DNA of 64,000 nt, from the NCBI GenBank assembly GCA_018398575.1, contig JAGTXZ010000018.1, positions 806,001 through 870,000 on the forward strand. Direction: 5' to 3'. How positions within the stretch are numbered: the first letter of the stretch is position 1; the number at the start of each line of letters is the position of its first letter. A program made the translations under genes and the position numbers. Source of the DNA: Ampelomyces quisqualis (taxonomy: Eukaryota; Ascomycota; Dothideomycetes; Pleosporales; Phaeosphaeriaceae). The notes beneath the pieces were generated by a model. It saw only the letters and a list, made by a program, of their open reading frames with translations. It was not told the origin of the DNA and ran no database searches. Below are positions 30,167 through 40,469 of this stretch, one piece after another.

Positions 30167-31516
30167 ATGGCACTATTACTTCTCAAACATTGTATTCTTC
30201 TTGGACTTCTACTCGTTCCTAACGTGTCTTCCCAAAGCTACGACCGCCCCATCACTGACCCCACCGAGCGCGTGAACCATGCTCTATATGGGCTAGGACA
30301 GTGGTATAACACTAGCACCGGCATCTGGGAGACAGCAGGATGGTGGAACAGCGCAAACATCCTGACAATGATCGGCGACTTCGCCCAAACAGACCCCGAT
30401 GACGCCCATCTGCAAAAAGTCGCCCGACGCATTTTCGCGAACGCGGTTCGCAAATCCCCTCTAAAGAACCCAGATCCCACACGTGAACTTCCTAGCACCA
30501 ACTCATCCGCGCAATCGAGGTCAGCAACACCACAATATCGCAAATCGGTCGATCCACGGACCTTCCAACCACACTCTCACCTTCCAGCTCACTGGTTCGA
30601 TCATGAAACCACTCGCCAAGACGCTGATAATACCGCCGCACTCTTATCCGACTACCGATTCGACGAGTCCACCCTTCTCAAAGACTTCACCCCCAACCCT
30701 TACGACTGGCTTGACGGCTACTACGACGACGACCTATGGTGGGCACTCGCTTGGATCACCGCATATGACGCCACACAACACCCTACTTATCTGTATCTCG
30801 CCGAAGGTATGTTCTCCGCTGTGTCAAGCACATGGGGCACGAACTGCTCTGATGGAGGCGTATACTGGAACTACAACCGCACTTATGTCAACGCTATCAC
30901 CAACACACTCTTCTTCTCCACCGCCGCACACCTCGCCAATCGCTCTGGGAACACAGCAAACTACCTAGACTGGGCTCAGCGCAGCTTAGCTTGGTTCCTC
31001 GGGTCGGGCATGTTGAACAAAAACGACACCATAAACGACGGGTTGGATGTCAATTGCGCGAATAATAACGGCGAAGTGTGGTCTTACAACCAAGGCGTTA
31101 TACTCGGTGGATTGGCCGAGTTACACGTCGCCCTCGGTGCAACCGATTCCACGCTCCTCGCGCTCGCTACGCGCATAGCGAAAGCGGCGATTAGCCGCCT
31201 AGCAGATGGGCACGGCGTCATTCACGACGTTTGTGAAGAGAGGAATAGCTGTGGTGGCGACGGTACGCAGTTCAAAGGGATTTTCATGCGCAATGCAGCG
31301 AAGCTGTACAAGCACACCGGTGATGAAGAATTAAGCAGTCAGCTAGCGGTGATTTCAGAGGCTATTTGGGACAAAGCACGGAAAAATAAGGTTTTTGGTA
31401 ATAATTGGGCCGGTCCCAGGCCCGGCGAGGGGGTGACCGAAGGTCCGAACGCGAGTGTGCAGGGCAGTGCGTTGGACGGGCTTGTTGCGGGGGTGAGGGT
31501 GGGGCATAGACGATGA
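30167..31516 (+). CDS. Secreted glycoside hydrolase family 76 (alpha-1,6-mannanase-like)
   Basis: This 449-residue enzyme is from the family that cuts or transglycosylates alpha-1,6-mannan, in fungi usually during GPI-protein and cell-wall mannan processing. The ATG at 30167 begins a signal peptide (MALLLLKHCILLGLLLVPNVSSQ); the frame extends upstream without one. The mature start has ALYGLGQWYNTSTGIWETAGWWNSANILTMIGDF, typical of the (alpha/alpha)6 barrel entrance. The catalytic aspartate pair is in GYYDDDLWWALAWI, with Asp187-189. EVWSYNQGVILGGLAEL and DGTQFKGIFMRN are further GH76 signatures. Residues about 98-165 form a Ser/Thr/Pro-rich insertion ahead of the active site that I do not expect in the family. 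No GPI signal is evident at the C-terminus (GVRVGHRR), so it is probably fully secreted. Confidence 0.92.
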   Translation: MALLLLKHCILLGLLLVPNVSSQSYDRPITDPTERVNHALYGLGQWYNTSTGIWETAGWWNSANILTMIGDFAQTDPDDAHLQKVARRIFANAVRKSPLKNPDPTRELPSTNSSAQSRSATPQYRKSVDPRTFQPHSHLPAHWFDHETTRQDADNTAALLSDYRFDESTLLKDFTPNPYDWLDGYYDDDLWWALAWITAYDATQHPTYLYLAEGMFSAVSSTWGTNCSDGGVYWNYNRTYVNAITNTLFFSTAAHLANRSGNTANYLDWAQRSLAWFLGSGMLNKNDTINDGLDVNCANNNGEVWSYNQGVILGGLAELHVALGATDSTLLALATRIAKAAISRLADGHGVIHDVCEERNSCGGDGTQFKGIFMRNAAKLYKHTGDEELSSQLAVISEAIWDKARKNKVFGNNWAGPRPGEGVTEGPNASVQGSALDGLVAGVRVGHRR

Positions 31517-31973
31517 GAGAATATCGGTGTAGCGCGTCTTCATTCAAGTTAGTAATCAACGTTGCCGAAATTTATTGTGCACCTTAGACGAGCAAACAAT
31601 CCTTGAGCATAGGCGTTATCAAAGAAACAATGAATTCAAGTTTGCACTTTTCAACCTCGTCAGATCTTCGTGTCTGTCAGAGTCTACATACACGACGCTC
31701 AACCCCTTCTGTTCCCTTCACATGTACCCATCTCAGCAACCCAAACCCACCGTCTAATTCATGTCTAAAATCCCCCTTCTCATCATTCCCCACATAAATC
31801 TCGTGCCCTGTATCCCCGCTTGTGGTTGACCACAGCTTACTAAGATTATCGAGGTCATCGAATCTGTGCTGGGCAAGCCCAGGGCAGCAAAGACGCCAAC
31901 AGCTAAGAAGCTAGCGGCTAAGAAGAAATGAAGAGCAAATGTAGAGTTGATTAGTAAAGGCTGAAGTCAAACA
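31517..31973. other. Intergenic region, no gene seen
   Basis: These 457 bp follow the GH76 gene. A short lysine-rich frame (ending TAKKLAAKKK, stop near 31930) could be a remnant tail of another gene, but I cannot assign it. Confidence 0.4.
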
Positions 31974-32396
31974 GTGGCTAGAATAGTGCTATTCATGCAA
32001 AACCAACGTAACTTTTCTTCGCTTACCCTCTTAGACGACGAAGATATTGGACGCGATGGAGAGAAATCACCGCTTAGAGACCTTAAGACACGAGAAAAGA
32101 AACTCCAAGGTCTAAATCAAGGGTACAGATTGGCTCAAGGTCATTTGCGACTACAAGATCCTGTAACCTGTTTCCGTGAGTCCCGCTTGGCAGGCCATCT
32201 TGCAGCGGCTGCTAGTTTGTCGGCTTTCATTCCCACCATATTGACAGAGCTTGGTTGGAAGGCGAAGACAGCCCAAGTCATGTCAATTCCTGTCTGGCTT
32301 GCCGGAATAGTCTTCCAGATTCTCGGAGCTTGGATTGCAGGCAAGACGGGCTGCGTATATATCATGGGTGTAGTCCGCGGACGTATAACTTCTTAG
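31974..32396 (+). pseudogene. Fragment of an MFS transporter
   Basis: This open stretch has no ATG at its start. In its second half it reads SLSAFIPTILTELGWKAKTA followed by QVMSIPVWLAGIVFQILGAWIAGKTG. This matches helices 7-8 and the intervening loop of allantoate/anion:cation-symporter-type MFS permeases (typically FLPTIL..LGW....AQVMTIP). The frame then loses similarity and stops. The other ten or so helices are absent on both sides within the window. I conclude that it is a gene relic, and it is not close to the intact DHA2 transporter at 25.4 kb. The boundaries are those of the open frame rather than of real homology. Confidence 0.6.
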
Positions 32397-32715
32397 AGCA
32401 CAGGCTCAAACTTTATTACATTCTTGAAACTTGGTAATCTTCGTGTTTTCCTTAAGCGTGGACATCACTGCTCCACTTTGGCAACCATACTAGATCTGCC
32501 GCCCCAATGCGCCGGGGCCCCAACCAGTCTCCCCGTTTTCTTTCACTTTCTACTCACTTTAATCGCAAAACCACCTACTGGCTCCATAGAACAACGCACG
32601 CAGGGTTGCCCGACTTCTTGGAAGAGCTCTCGTGGAAGAGCGCTCTCTCTCGCCCATTCTTCAATTTCCCTGCCTCATTCTAACGTCAACTGCGCCCAAT
32701 CCGCCATCCTCAAGT
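32397..32715. other. Intergenic region, no gene seen
   Basis: This spacer of about 320 bp lies between the MFS fragment and the secreted-protein pseudogene. Nothing is recognised in it. Confidence 0.4.
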
Positions 32716-33483
32716 ATAAATCTCATTCACTATCTCCTCGTAGCGGTACTAGACATTTATGTGCTTGCCGCCCCGAACAAGCTCAAGCGCAACGACTTTA
32801 GTGAGTTCCTAAAATCCTACGATCGGAGCGAATGCTAATCACTACATGAAGACCTGCTACCCGGCATTTACTGGGAAAGCGACTCACACCTTCAACTGGC
32901 GGAAGGGTGCTACCAGATTTGTATACAAACCCACAGAATGGACACAGCAAAGCAGGTGCGTCACCACCGTAAGCCTCGGTCTGTGCCCGCCCAAAATATC
33001 CCTAGGGAGGTCTAAAGAGGCGTTAAAAGAAATCCTTCATTGAATCTGGGAGAACGACGACGTTGTTGTTCTTCCGGACAATGACCCGACACTGGAGAAG
33101 CAGGCTGATATGCCGAAGTAGATTCCAACTGCCGCGGGATTGACTTTAAGGACTTTCGTAAAACTCGCCTCTGCTAGGTTGCAATGCACGCTCTTGTGGC
33201 GTTTCCCATGCGCTCAGGTTCTGACGAGCACGCCACCATCTTCAGCGCTGTCGTTCAAGGTCCCAAGCATGGTATAGACAATATGAAATTCTCGTGCGGA
33301 CCCAAGATTAGGAAAAGCGTCTACGATGACTTCCAACATTTTGTGAAGCACGACTTTGCCAAGAGCATGGGCATCACAGGGTATAAAGATGCGCATGTGA
33401 ATTGTATAGCGCCGGCTGTCAGCGGCTATTGTTTCAAACATGGCTGGAAAGAGTATTGCAGTGGGAAAAGAGACCCGGCTTAG
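32716..33483 (+). pseudogene. Decayed paralogue of the secreted cysteine-rich protein at 34.0 kb
   Basis: The region parallels the intact gene at 34030-35125. A signal-peptide-like stretch (LIHYLLVAVLDIYVLAAP) starts at ATA (32716) where the intact copy has ATG. A GTGAGT donor after KLKRND falls at the same place as the first donor of the intact gene. Towards the 3' end, 33124-33207 aligns without gaps to the intact protein: NC...R.T.LC.VA.H.LV.FP in both, 13 identical of 28. An in-frame TAG (33175-33177) lies where the intact copy has Lys. After that, VNCIAPAVSGYCFKHGWKEYC mirrors the partner's Cys...CF...GW.E..C ending. Other frames in the middle carry TGA (33041) and TAG (33119). An undetected intron could rescue parts, but the homology runs through the stop, so I call it a pseudogene. 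Confidence 0.65.
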
Positions 33484-34029
33484 ATATGGAGTAAGGCAAG
33501 ACGAGACATACGCTTCAGATGAAAGATAATAGGTAGGGAGTGCTGTAGTCATACTGTAAGACACATGCAACGACACTTTCGACGATGTAGCAATCTCGCC
33601 GCATTGAGATGGGAGGTTTCCATGCGAGCCTACAATTTGTGACTTGATGTTTTCTTCTCTATCTCGAGGTTTTTACAATGTGTTGCCACAACTTATAATC
33701 CGAGATTCACTTCTTTCTAGCTCTGCTGGATGTAAGCAAAAAGATTCCTTGATCATGTGTGGCAATGAAAGTTGGCGAAATGATTTCTGACAGGCCAATC
33801 TTTGAGAGTCAAGGAATTAAGTTCTCCCGATGTCGAGATAGTGTGAGTCCAAACAAGATTAGACATGGCAGCACTCTTTTCCGTATCGCTAGTCTCCTTC
33901 ACCTGTTTTACGCTAACGGCGCGTCTGTGCGCGATCGCGCCTTCCTCGATAAATCACTGCCGCCTTTCCACGATCAACTTGCACCCTACGTCAACTCCAC
34001 CGTCAGAGCTAATTCGACGATCCAAAGTC
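33484..34029. other. Intergenic region, no gene seen
   Basis: These 546 bp separate the pseudogene from its intact paralogue. It should hold the promoter of the latter. No repeat or site is evident. Confidence 0.45.
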
Positions 34030-35125
34030 ATGAGGTTTGCTACATGTAGCCTCGTAGCTCTGCTCGTGGTTCATACCATCGCTGCAGTGCCAAGATACGA
34101 GCGGCGTACCGATGGTAAGAGAATGGAACGCTTCTGGATAGGTACGGACGTTGACCTATTTTGCAAGTACTTTCTAGCGCGGAAGAGACTGCCGACGTGG
34201 TCATGGTAGTAAAAGATGCCCCCAACGACGGCAAGAATCCAGGCGATGACACAGGCTCCAACACGGTCGACAACCAAGACCTCGACTTTGCCAACCTCAC
34301 CTCATCGCACCTCGCAAAGCGCTGGGCAGATGACTACAACGTCGTTCACATCCGTGCTGGCGGCTCTGAGCAACACGTCGGCACGTTGCGAGGCAAGCGT
34401 CTGTATGACAAGATCTACCAGTGTCTCAGCGAGATCTTGAAGCCGCATCCTGACGATCCGAATATGAAACCGCCGTTTGGAGATTTGTGGTGCGAAGGCG
34501 AACTTGATGTTTTGGGTACATGTATGCATGATTGCAACATTCACAATATCGTCTACAATCACGGGCCTAATGACGAATATGCTACGGCCGTTCTCAACAT
34601 GAGAGTGTGGTGGCCTGAGATCAACGACGGTGCGCATGCAGGGCTCCGACACATTGCTGTGAGTTGCTCAGAAAATAAGAATACTAGCCAAAGCTGATCG
34701 ATTGAAAGTATGATCTCATCGCAAACACGTATCGATTAATGGCCGACGACCCCGTAAACTGCCACTACGTCAACATGCTCAACTCTCGCCGCACGAAATT
34801 GTGCAAAGTCGCCAAACACGTCCTGGTTGTCTTTCCTGCCAACGACGCCCGCCCGGTCCAGGTACGGTTCAATGTCAAGCTCCAGTTAAACGTTAATATA
34901 GATGCTGGCAACTACGACTGTCCGAGTAGCCTACCAGCGATTGCAGATTACTTCAAGACGAAGTCGAAGCAAGAAATTGCAAAGGTCATGAGCTGGGACG
35001 CTTTCAAGATGCCACTGTTCATGTCATGTCAGAAAGAGAGCTGCTTTGATACGAGGGATGGGTATAATTTGGGAAAGGGCTGGCGTGAGCCCAAGGATTG
35101 CGATCCGTTGGGATCGGAATGGTAA
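34030..35125 (+). CDS. Secreted cysteine-rich protein of unknown function, effector-like
   Basis: Three exons (34030-34114, 34168-34658, 34709-35125; introns 53 and 50 bp, GTAAGA..CAAG and GTGAGT..AAAG) encode 330 residues. MRFATCSLVALLVVHTIAAV is a good signal peptide. A propeptide-like, Asp/Asn-rich stretch follows and ends HLAKR, a probable Kex2 site, before WADDYNVVHIRAGG. The predicted mature part has ten cysteines (YQC, WCE, TCM, DCN, NCH, LCK, DCP, SCQ, SCF, DCD), an even number consistent with disulfides. I recognise no named domain. A decayed paralogue lies 0.5 kb upstream. Small secreted cysteine-rich proteins near transposon-rich DNA are frequent among fungal effectors; that role is an inference here. 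The first intron acceptor was chosen because it alone keeps the frame open. Confidence 0.75.
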
Positions 35126-35336
35126 AAGAGGAGTTGGAGGGCAATGGAAAATTCGCGATGAAAATTAGAAAGAGAACATTGGCGACAATCGGGCTATGAG
35201 GATCCGCGGGCATGAGAAGACTGCTTAGCAACAAAAGTGTGCTGGCACTGCGTAGATGCTGCACAGCACCAAGCATTCGAATCAAGTACTAAACATCTCC
35301 TCCCGAGGCTACCCATACATCAACCATACTACCCTG

Positions 35337-36885
35337 TTACTGCCTCCTGTCCCCGTGCACAATAACCTGCTTCTCCTTCTTCAACCCCTGCACAATACTA
35401 ATCGGAATCTTGAGCACATCCGCCACAATATCCGCGGGTGTGAGCGCCAACCACTGCGTCAAGCTCACATCCGCCACTCTCTCCGACTTGTAAATCTCAA
35501 TGAATGTCAAATTCTGCGTCGCGGATGTATTCTCGATGTAATGCCCCGAGTTATCGGGGAACACAGCTGTGTCGCCAGCTTTGAAGTCAAAAGTGCGTGA
35601 GTTGGCGTTACCCGTGAAGACGGTGGCACGCGCGGTGCCGGCGTGGAAATATAGCCATTCTTCGGACTGGATTGCATCAGTTTAGGTTAATTACGTTGTT
35701 TCGACATTTTTTGGTCTTGCATGCGGAGTGAAGTTGGTGAGATCGGCGGTGAACTTACTGTAGGATGCCAGTGCAATTCCCTCACGCCCTTGGGCTCAAT
35801 GACAACATATGTGCTCGCAATGGTCTTTGCGACGGGGAAATTCGTGCTATCGATTTTCCACCACTGTCCGCCGCCACCTGGCGCTGGCTCCGGGGCATGC
35901 TGAAATGTACGGTACACGTAGCTTGCGTCGCCGGTCAATTCGCCTTTGCCGCCAGTGATAGTGGTTTGGTTGGATGGGTGGCCAGACGTGGAGTTGAGGA
36001 TGTATGGGTTTGGGGAGGGGATGCTGGAGAAGACGGATTCGGGGAGGCCGAATGATTTGGCAAGGATGGATTTAGGGGTTTTGGAGAGCCAGTCGTCGAG
36101 GTTGAAGGTCGTTCTACACACCACCATCGTTAGAATCGAATGGTGTAGAAGGGGAATTGGGGTGCGACCTGACTTACCCAGCGCGATCAAAATCCCCATC
36201 GTCAAAGGCGAGAAGATATTCATTCTCGTCGTCGAGACCTTGGACGGTATGTGCTTGGCCCTTGGGGAAGTACCAAATGTCTCCAAATCCAAGTTCAGTC
36301 ACCTGATGGCGACCATTTTCGTCGACGGCGGAGACGAGGACGCGGCCGAAGAGTACTTGGCCCCACTCTGCCTGTTGGCACGTGATTCGTTAGCACCACT
36401 CCTACATGCACTCAACGAACTTCTTCCCAATCGCATCTTTATGACTCGTTAACCCGAATGACATACCACGCGATGCCAATGCAACTCCCTAATCGCGCCC
36501 TTTTGCAAATGCTGCTGCGCAGCCGCAATGTCATGACTAGCGGGCAGATCATTATCGACTTGTTCGCGCACCCATCCGCCTGGATAAATGCGTGTTTTGG
36601 AGTCTCCGAAACGCCATTTTAGATTAGGCACTGTGCCCGAGTCGGCGGATTGTTGACCTAGGTTGGATGGGTTGGTCAGGTCGATTTGGCGGTCAGTTCC
36701 ACCTGTTAGATGAGGTGAGTATATCGGAACTTTGTGGGATAGGAAGAATGGATGTTACCTAATATCGGTGCGCCTTTTCCCTTGTCATCAATTGGTTGAC
36801 CTTGACTGAACTGCTCGCGCTTGATTACTGCGCCGAAGGTCGAAGACGTGAATAGCACGCTCGCAACTAGAGATTGGAACTTCAT
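35337..36885 (-). CDS. Secreted bicupin, oxalate decarboxylase family
   Basis: Five exons in transcription order (36885-36759, 36702-36467, 36371-36178, 36113-35759, 35666-35337) encode 413 residues. The introns are 56, 95, 64 and 92 bp. Residues 1-19 form a signal peptide (MKFQSLVASVLFTSSTFGA). The two cupin domains keep complete Mn ligand sets: His117, His119, Glu123 and His162 (RELHWHRVAEW, YFPKGQAHTVQG), and His300, His302, Glu306 and His346 (RELHWHPTSEEW, FPDNSGHYIEN). Family members convert oxalate to formate and CO2. The lid loop, SENS(T) in bacterial OxdC with a catalytic Glu, reads GDFDRAGTTF here, without Glu. Activity is therefore uncertain: oxalate oxidase-like or another substrate is possible. 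The gene is convergent with the secreted cysteine-rich protein gene. Confidence 0.92.
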
Positions 36886-38088
36886 CGTGAGTGAGAAAAA
36901 TGACTGCGCAAAAGCCTTTCCTGTCAAACAAGCGTCGCAAAGTTCCGACTTAATATACATGTACCTACACATGCATCATGCTCGTCACGGCACGCCATAC
37001 TCCCCACACACAGTAGGCACCCCAATCACACGAAGTCGATCATCCGTCCTCGGCATCCCCAGCCTTACTCAGCACCCGATCCAAGTTATCTAATTGCGGT
37101 AGGCTGCAGGTTTGTTGCACGTAAATCTTGGAGGAAATGTCGCTATCCTTGGTGGGGGTGTAGATCAGATATGGGTTGAGGTAGACTAGTGGTTGCTAAT
37201 GCATGCACGGAAAGCCCGATGGCGTCTTCTTCATCACTTGCATCTATGGGATCCGCAGATACGCCAGGCTTCCTCCCACAGAGCCCAAGGCCCGTCCATC
37301 GAATTGGAGAAGAACATCATCCATACCTCCGACTTGGTCGTGCCGGTGACCATCTCGAAGCCTGCCACGCCATCGGAATTCAAAAGCCAACACCCTCCCC
37401 TCCGTCTCTGGGGACTCGTCACTCTCCTCCCGCAGGATCATTTTGACCATCACCATCCCCGACAGCCAGAGACCTCAAGACATCAATTTCATCAGCGGCA
37501 CCACCTTTGAAGAAATGTGCTGTCGCATGTGTTGTTGAATGTGAAGCGTGAAGTGAGGCGCGTCGTGGTGGGCGGAGTAGTTATTTCCGGCGGACCTTAT
37601 ATCCGGCGCAATCCCCAGCACTTACGGAGTACTCCGTACCACATGTCTCCTTCTCTTCTCCGCAACGCCACCCAGAATGTCTCCTCGCAACCCCCCCCCC
37701 CCCCCGACGCACTCTCACAGCATCCTCGACCCCAGTCGCAGCCGCATACCACACTTTTGCGAGGCTTTGACGAGTGTGTTGCCGGGCACATATCTGTCCG
37801 TAACCCGATCTTCACCGACCACTTCTGACTCAATCCGCTGTCGACGCACTTCTCGCTCATCCGCGTATCAGGCATGATCCTCGCAAAACACGACTCAAGA
37901 ATTCACGGAATCACGCGCTTCAACCCCGTGCAGCACCTCTTCTAGCTTGTGTCGCTATGATGGCTACATTGACGCACTGAATACAATTCACTCCCCCAGG
38001 ATATAATCGCCAAGCTAACAGCCTCTTCGCTGCCCTCCAACAACAGCTCTGGCGTACTGGCCAAATAACGCTTGCCTCTTTTCGCACC
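36886..38088. other. Intergenic region with a 16-bp palindrome and a poly-C run
   Basis: About 1.2 kb lies between the bicupin start and the F-box-like gene. Frames on both strands are short and overlapping, with no family character. A run of 14 or so C residues lies near 37690-37704. The TACGGAGTACTCCGTA palindrome is listed separately. Confidence 0.5.
37623..37638. repeat. Perfect palindrome TACGGAGTACTCCGTA
   Basis: This is a 16-bp perfect palindrome made of two head-to-head TACTCCGTA-type half-sites. Single half-sites recur in other intergenic parts of this window. Its origin (transposon footprint or protein site) is unknown. Confidence 0.85.
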
Positions 38089-39630
38089 ATGCCTCTCTCC
38101 ATAATTTCCACAGAACTCGACATATTGATCCTGGCACGACTGGAGATGGAAGACAAAGCTCGAATGAGTTGCGTGTCGCAATACTATCGCAGACTTACAG
38201 AGCCTCTACTTTATGAGAAAATTGCCATGTACACTGACGAAGACGACCGAATCAAGCAGCTACTCACAACGCTTCTGAACCGCAAAGATCTTCGTCTCTT
38301 TGTTAAGCGATTTATCCTCTATCACGCTCGCAACGTCAACTCTCCTCGGCTACCCCTCCTGCATGACCGGATTGCATACGATGTCAGTTCTAATAGTATC
38401 TCTATATGCGAACTTCTATGGGTACATACTACTGAGCTCCGAAACTATTTAGCCATGATCTCATCGCATTACTCGATTAGTGCCGATTTACGAATGATTT
38501 GGTATAACAAGATCCTCGAGCCGTATCCAATGTTTGATGGTGCCTTGGCTCTGTTACTCTCCATGATGCCGAATATTGGTTTCATACACTTGGAGCTCTG
38601 CCCCGACCATCCATTACCCATGACACAGCTTCTACTCGCAGATTACGAGCGAGACCGGCCAGAAGGAGAGAACAGCACCTGCTGCCTTGCGCAACTAAAC
38701 AATCTGCGAGTAATAGCATGTGGTCGACATGGCTGTGCCTTTCCAGTCGCGGTAAGGCCAGGCTTGCAACAGCTCTGGACCCAACGCAATAGTAGATGCT
38801 GGTTCACGGTCCCCATCACCCCACCAGTAGATAATAACAACACCCTCCGCACGTTAGAGATGTACGATGCAGATATCGACCCGCGGATGCTAGAGAACGC
38901 AATTAGTAGTTCCTGGCTATCCAATCCCGAGAAAATTATAGTTGTCGGCGTAGGTCGCGGAGATCTTCACAAGCTCCGAATCCAACCATGGCTGAGCTTC
39001 AATTACCTGCACTTCCAGCATGTAATGCGCCGCCATCTTCTCCGTCTCCGCGTATTCAAATGGACGCACATGGCGTACATGCGGCCCTGGGACGAAAGTT
39101 TAGTTCCTTTTAGTCGTTTCGCTAAGTTCCCTCATCTCCAAGACCTATGCATCGACTTTAACCTCTGCGTTCCGTCGTCAACTAGTCAACCTCCCCACAC
39201 CGATCTTCTTGACCTAACAGATCCATTCGTATCCTTGCCTTCATCAATCCGCCTTGTCGTCGTCGAAGGCATTCCTTGGGAATATATGTGGAAAACCCAT
39301 AGGGCTCGAGCTACTACAAATCTCTCCACGCCACCGACGTTTTCCCATGCACTGATTCCCCCACCATCCTTGAAAACGATTTACATTACAATCGATATAC
39401 GCCTCTGGCATCATAATGCCGAGCGCAAATTCACGCAAGCTTCCCCCCTCAACGAGCCTGCTGTTCATGCGCTCAGGCAGTACGTAGATAAATTGCAACA
39501 TGTAGGCGTAAGGCTTGAGGTGGGGTATTATTTGACGCGTTCGGGTGAGGACAGTGTGAAGATGCTTTTGGGGCCGGGATACACGGCGCCGGGGGTGTAT
39601 TATGATGGGTTTGGAGGAGGCGGGGAGTGA
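38089..39630 (+). CDS. F-box-like hypothetical protein
   Basis: This single-exon frame of 513 residues starts MPLSIISTELDILILARLEMEDKARMSCVSQYYRRLTEPLLYEKIAMY. That N-terminus has the spacing of an F-box (hydrophobic helix, Leu..L..VS..+R...EPLLY). The rest contains scattered Leu-rich segments, such as LHTLEMYDADIDPRMLENAI-like and FPHLQDLCIDFNLCVPSS, resembling the degenerate leucine-rich repeats that follow F-boxes in many fungal proteins. Such proteins act as substrate adaptors of SCF ubiquitin ligases; the substrate is unknown. No membrane segment or signal peptide is present. The gene lies just before the repeat-rich part of the window, with MITE sequence from 0.5 kb downstream. It is intact despite that position. 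Confidence 0.75.
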   Translation: MPLSIISTELDILILARLEMEDKARMSCVSQYYRRLTEPLLYEKIAMYTDEDDRIKQLLTTLLNRKDLRLFVKRFILYHARNVNSPRLPLLHDRIAYDVSSNSISICELLWVHTTELRNYLAMISSHYSISADLRMIWYNKILEPYPMFDGALALLLSMMPNIGFIHLELCPDHPLPMTQLLLADYERDRPEGENSTCCLAQLNNLRVIACGRHGCAFPVAVRPGLQQLWTQRNSRCWFTVPITPPVDNNNTLRTLEMYDADIDPRMLENAISSSWLSNPEKIIVVGVGRGDLHKLRIQPWLSFNYLHFQHVMRRHLLRLRVFKWTHMAYMRPWDESLVPFSRFAKFPHLQDLCIDFNLCVPSSTSQPPHTDLLDLTDPFVSLPSSIRLVVVEGIPWEYMWKTHRARATTNLSTPPTFSHALIPPPSLKTIYITIDIRLWHHNAERKFTQASPLNEPAVHALRQYVDKLQHVGVRLEVGYYLTRSGEDSVKMLLGPGYTAPGVYYDGFGGGGE

Positions 39631-40135
39631 GATTCTTCGGGCGCATGTTGCGACTTGTGCGCGACAATCGGCGGATTAGGTAGGGAATTAGTTTTTTGTA
39701 TATCTTCGGCTGGCTTACATGTGTATACTTCTCGAACTTAGCAGTCAGACCTGTGTTTCAACCGCGCCAAGACTTTCATGTGTGTGCTTGGTAGGGTGAT
39801 AGTTTGCAGGTATTGCGGCAAGTTCTTTCTTCCCCTTTGACGGCTGAAATGCTCGAGTATGCTGCTGAAGCTAGGATATCAGCCTGTGTCGCTCCACGCG
39901 TACATATGGCACGCTGTTTGTAGACAAGTCTCGTAAGCGGGTGGCGAGGCGCTGCTTGTTCTCTCGGAACTGGTCACAGTAGTTGAGGATGGCGATTACT
40001 AACATCTCCTCCGTCAAGGTCGATATGATTAGCAATGATCAAAGGAGGCCCTTGATGTTGAACACCTTTGGTGTAAGAATTACTTCCAGGTAGCCCGGGT
40101 ATACCATTGGCGGCTCCGCCTCGATAAAGTTCCGT
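39631..40135. other. Intergenic region, no gene seen
   Basis: These 505 bp lie between the F-box-like gene and a MITE end. No gene is supported. Confidence 0.45.
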
Positions 40136-40166
40136 GGGTATTTAACACCGCATTTGTACCGCAGTG
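40136..40166 (-). mobile_element. Isolated terminal repeat of the 59.3-kb MITE family
   Basis: This 31-bp sequence (GGGTATTTAACACCGC..., ending GTACCGCAGTG) matches the right terminal repeat of the element at 59322-59896 with two differences. No partner terminus is found nearby, so this is a truncated copy or a footprint of the same family. Confidence 0.7.
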
Positions 40167-40469
40167 ATTGTGCATGGCGTATCCATTCACATCGCCTGAT
40201 TTGCCCTCGCTGAGTCGATCCTGGTAAGTGATCTCCGCACCCGAGCAGGTGTGCGACATTCTGGAATGTAGTGGAGTCTTGTTCGACTCAAACTCGACTA
40301 AACTCTTTGTCTTGAGGTCGACGAGCCGCACTGTGCACGAAGATCCGACCAGATGATCCTTCAAAATTGGAGGCATGCGTATCTGGGATTCAGTAACGGC
40401 ATCGTGATGCTTTGACGCAAGAGTTGAAGGAGCAATGATAGGAGCCGCGCTGCTTCGCGGCAGACTCGG

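Noticed and set aside
31852..31931. Lys/Ala-rich tail (TAKKLAAKKK) as a separate small gene
   Set aside because: No start codon or upstream coding sequence could be attached to it.
37080..37960. CRISPR-like or satellite array suggested by C-rich runs and palindrome
   Set aside because: There is no regular repeat-spacer period; only one palindrome and a homopolymer run are present, and the organism is a fungus.
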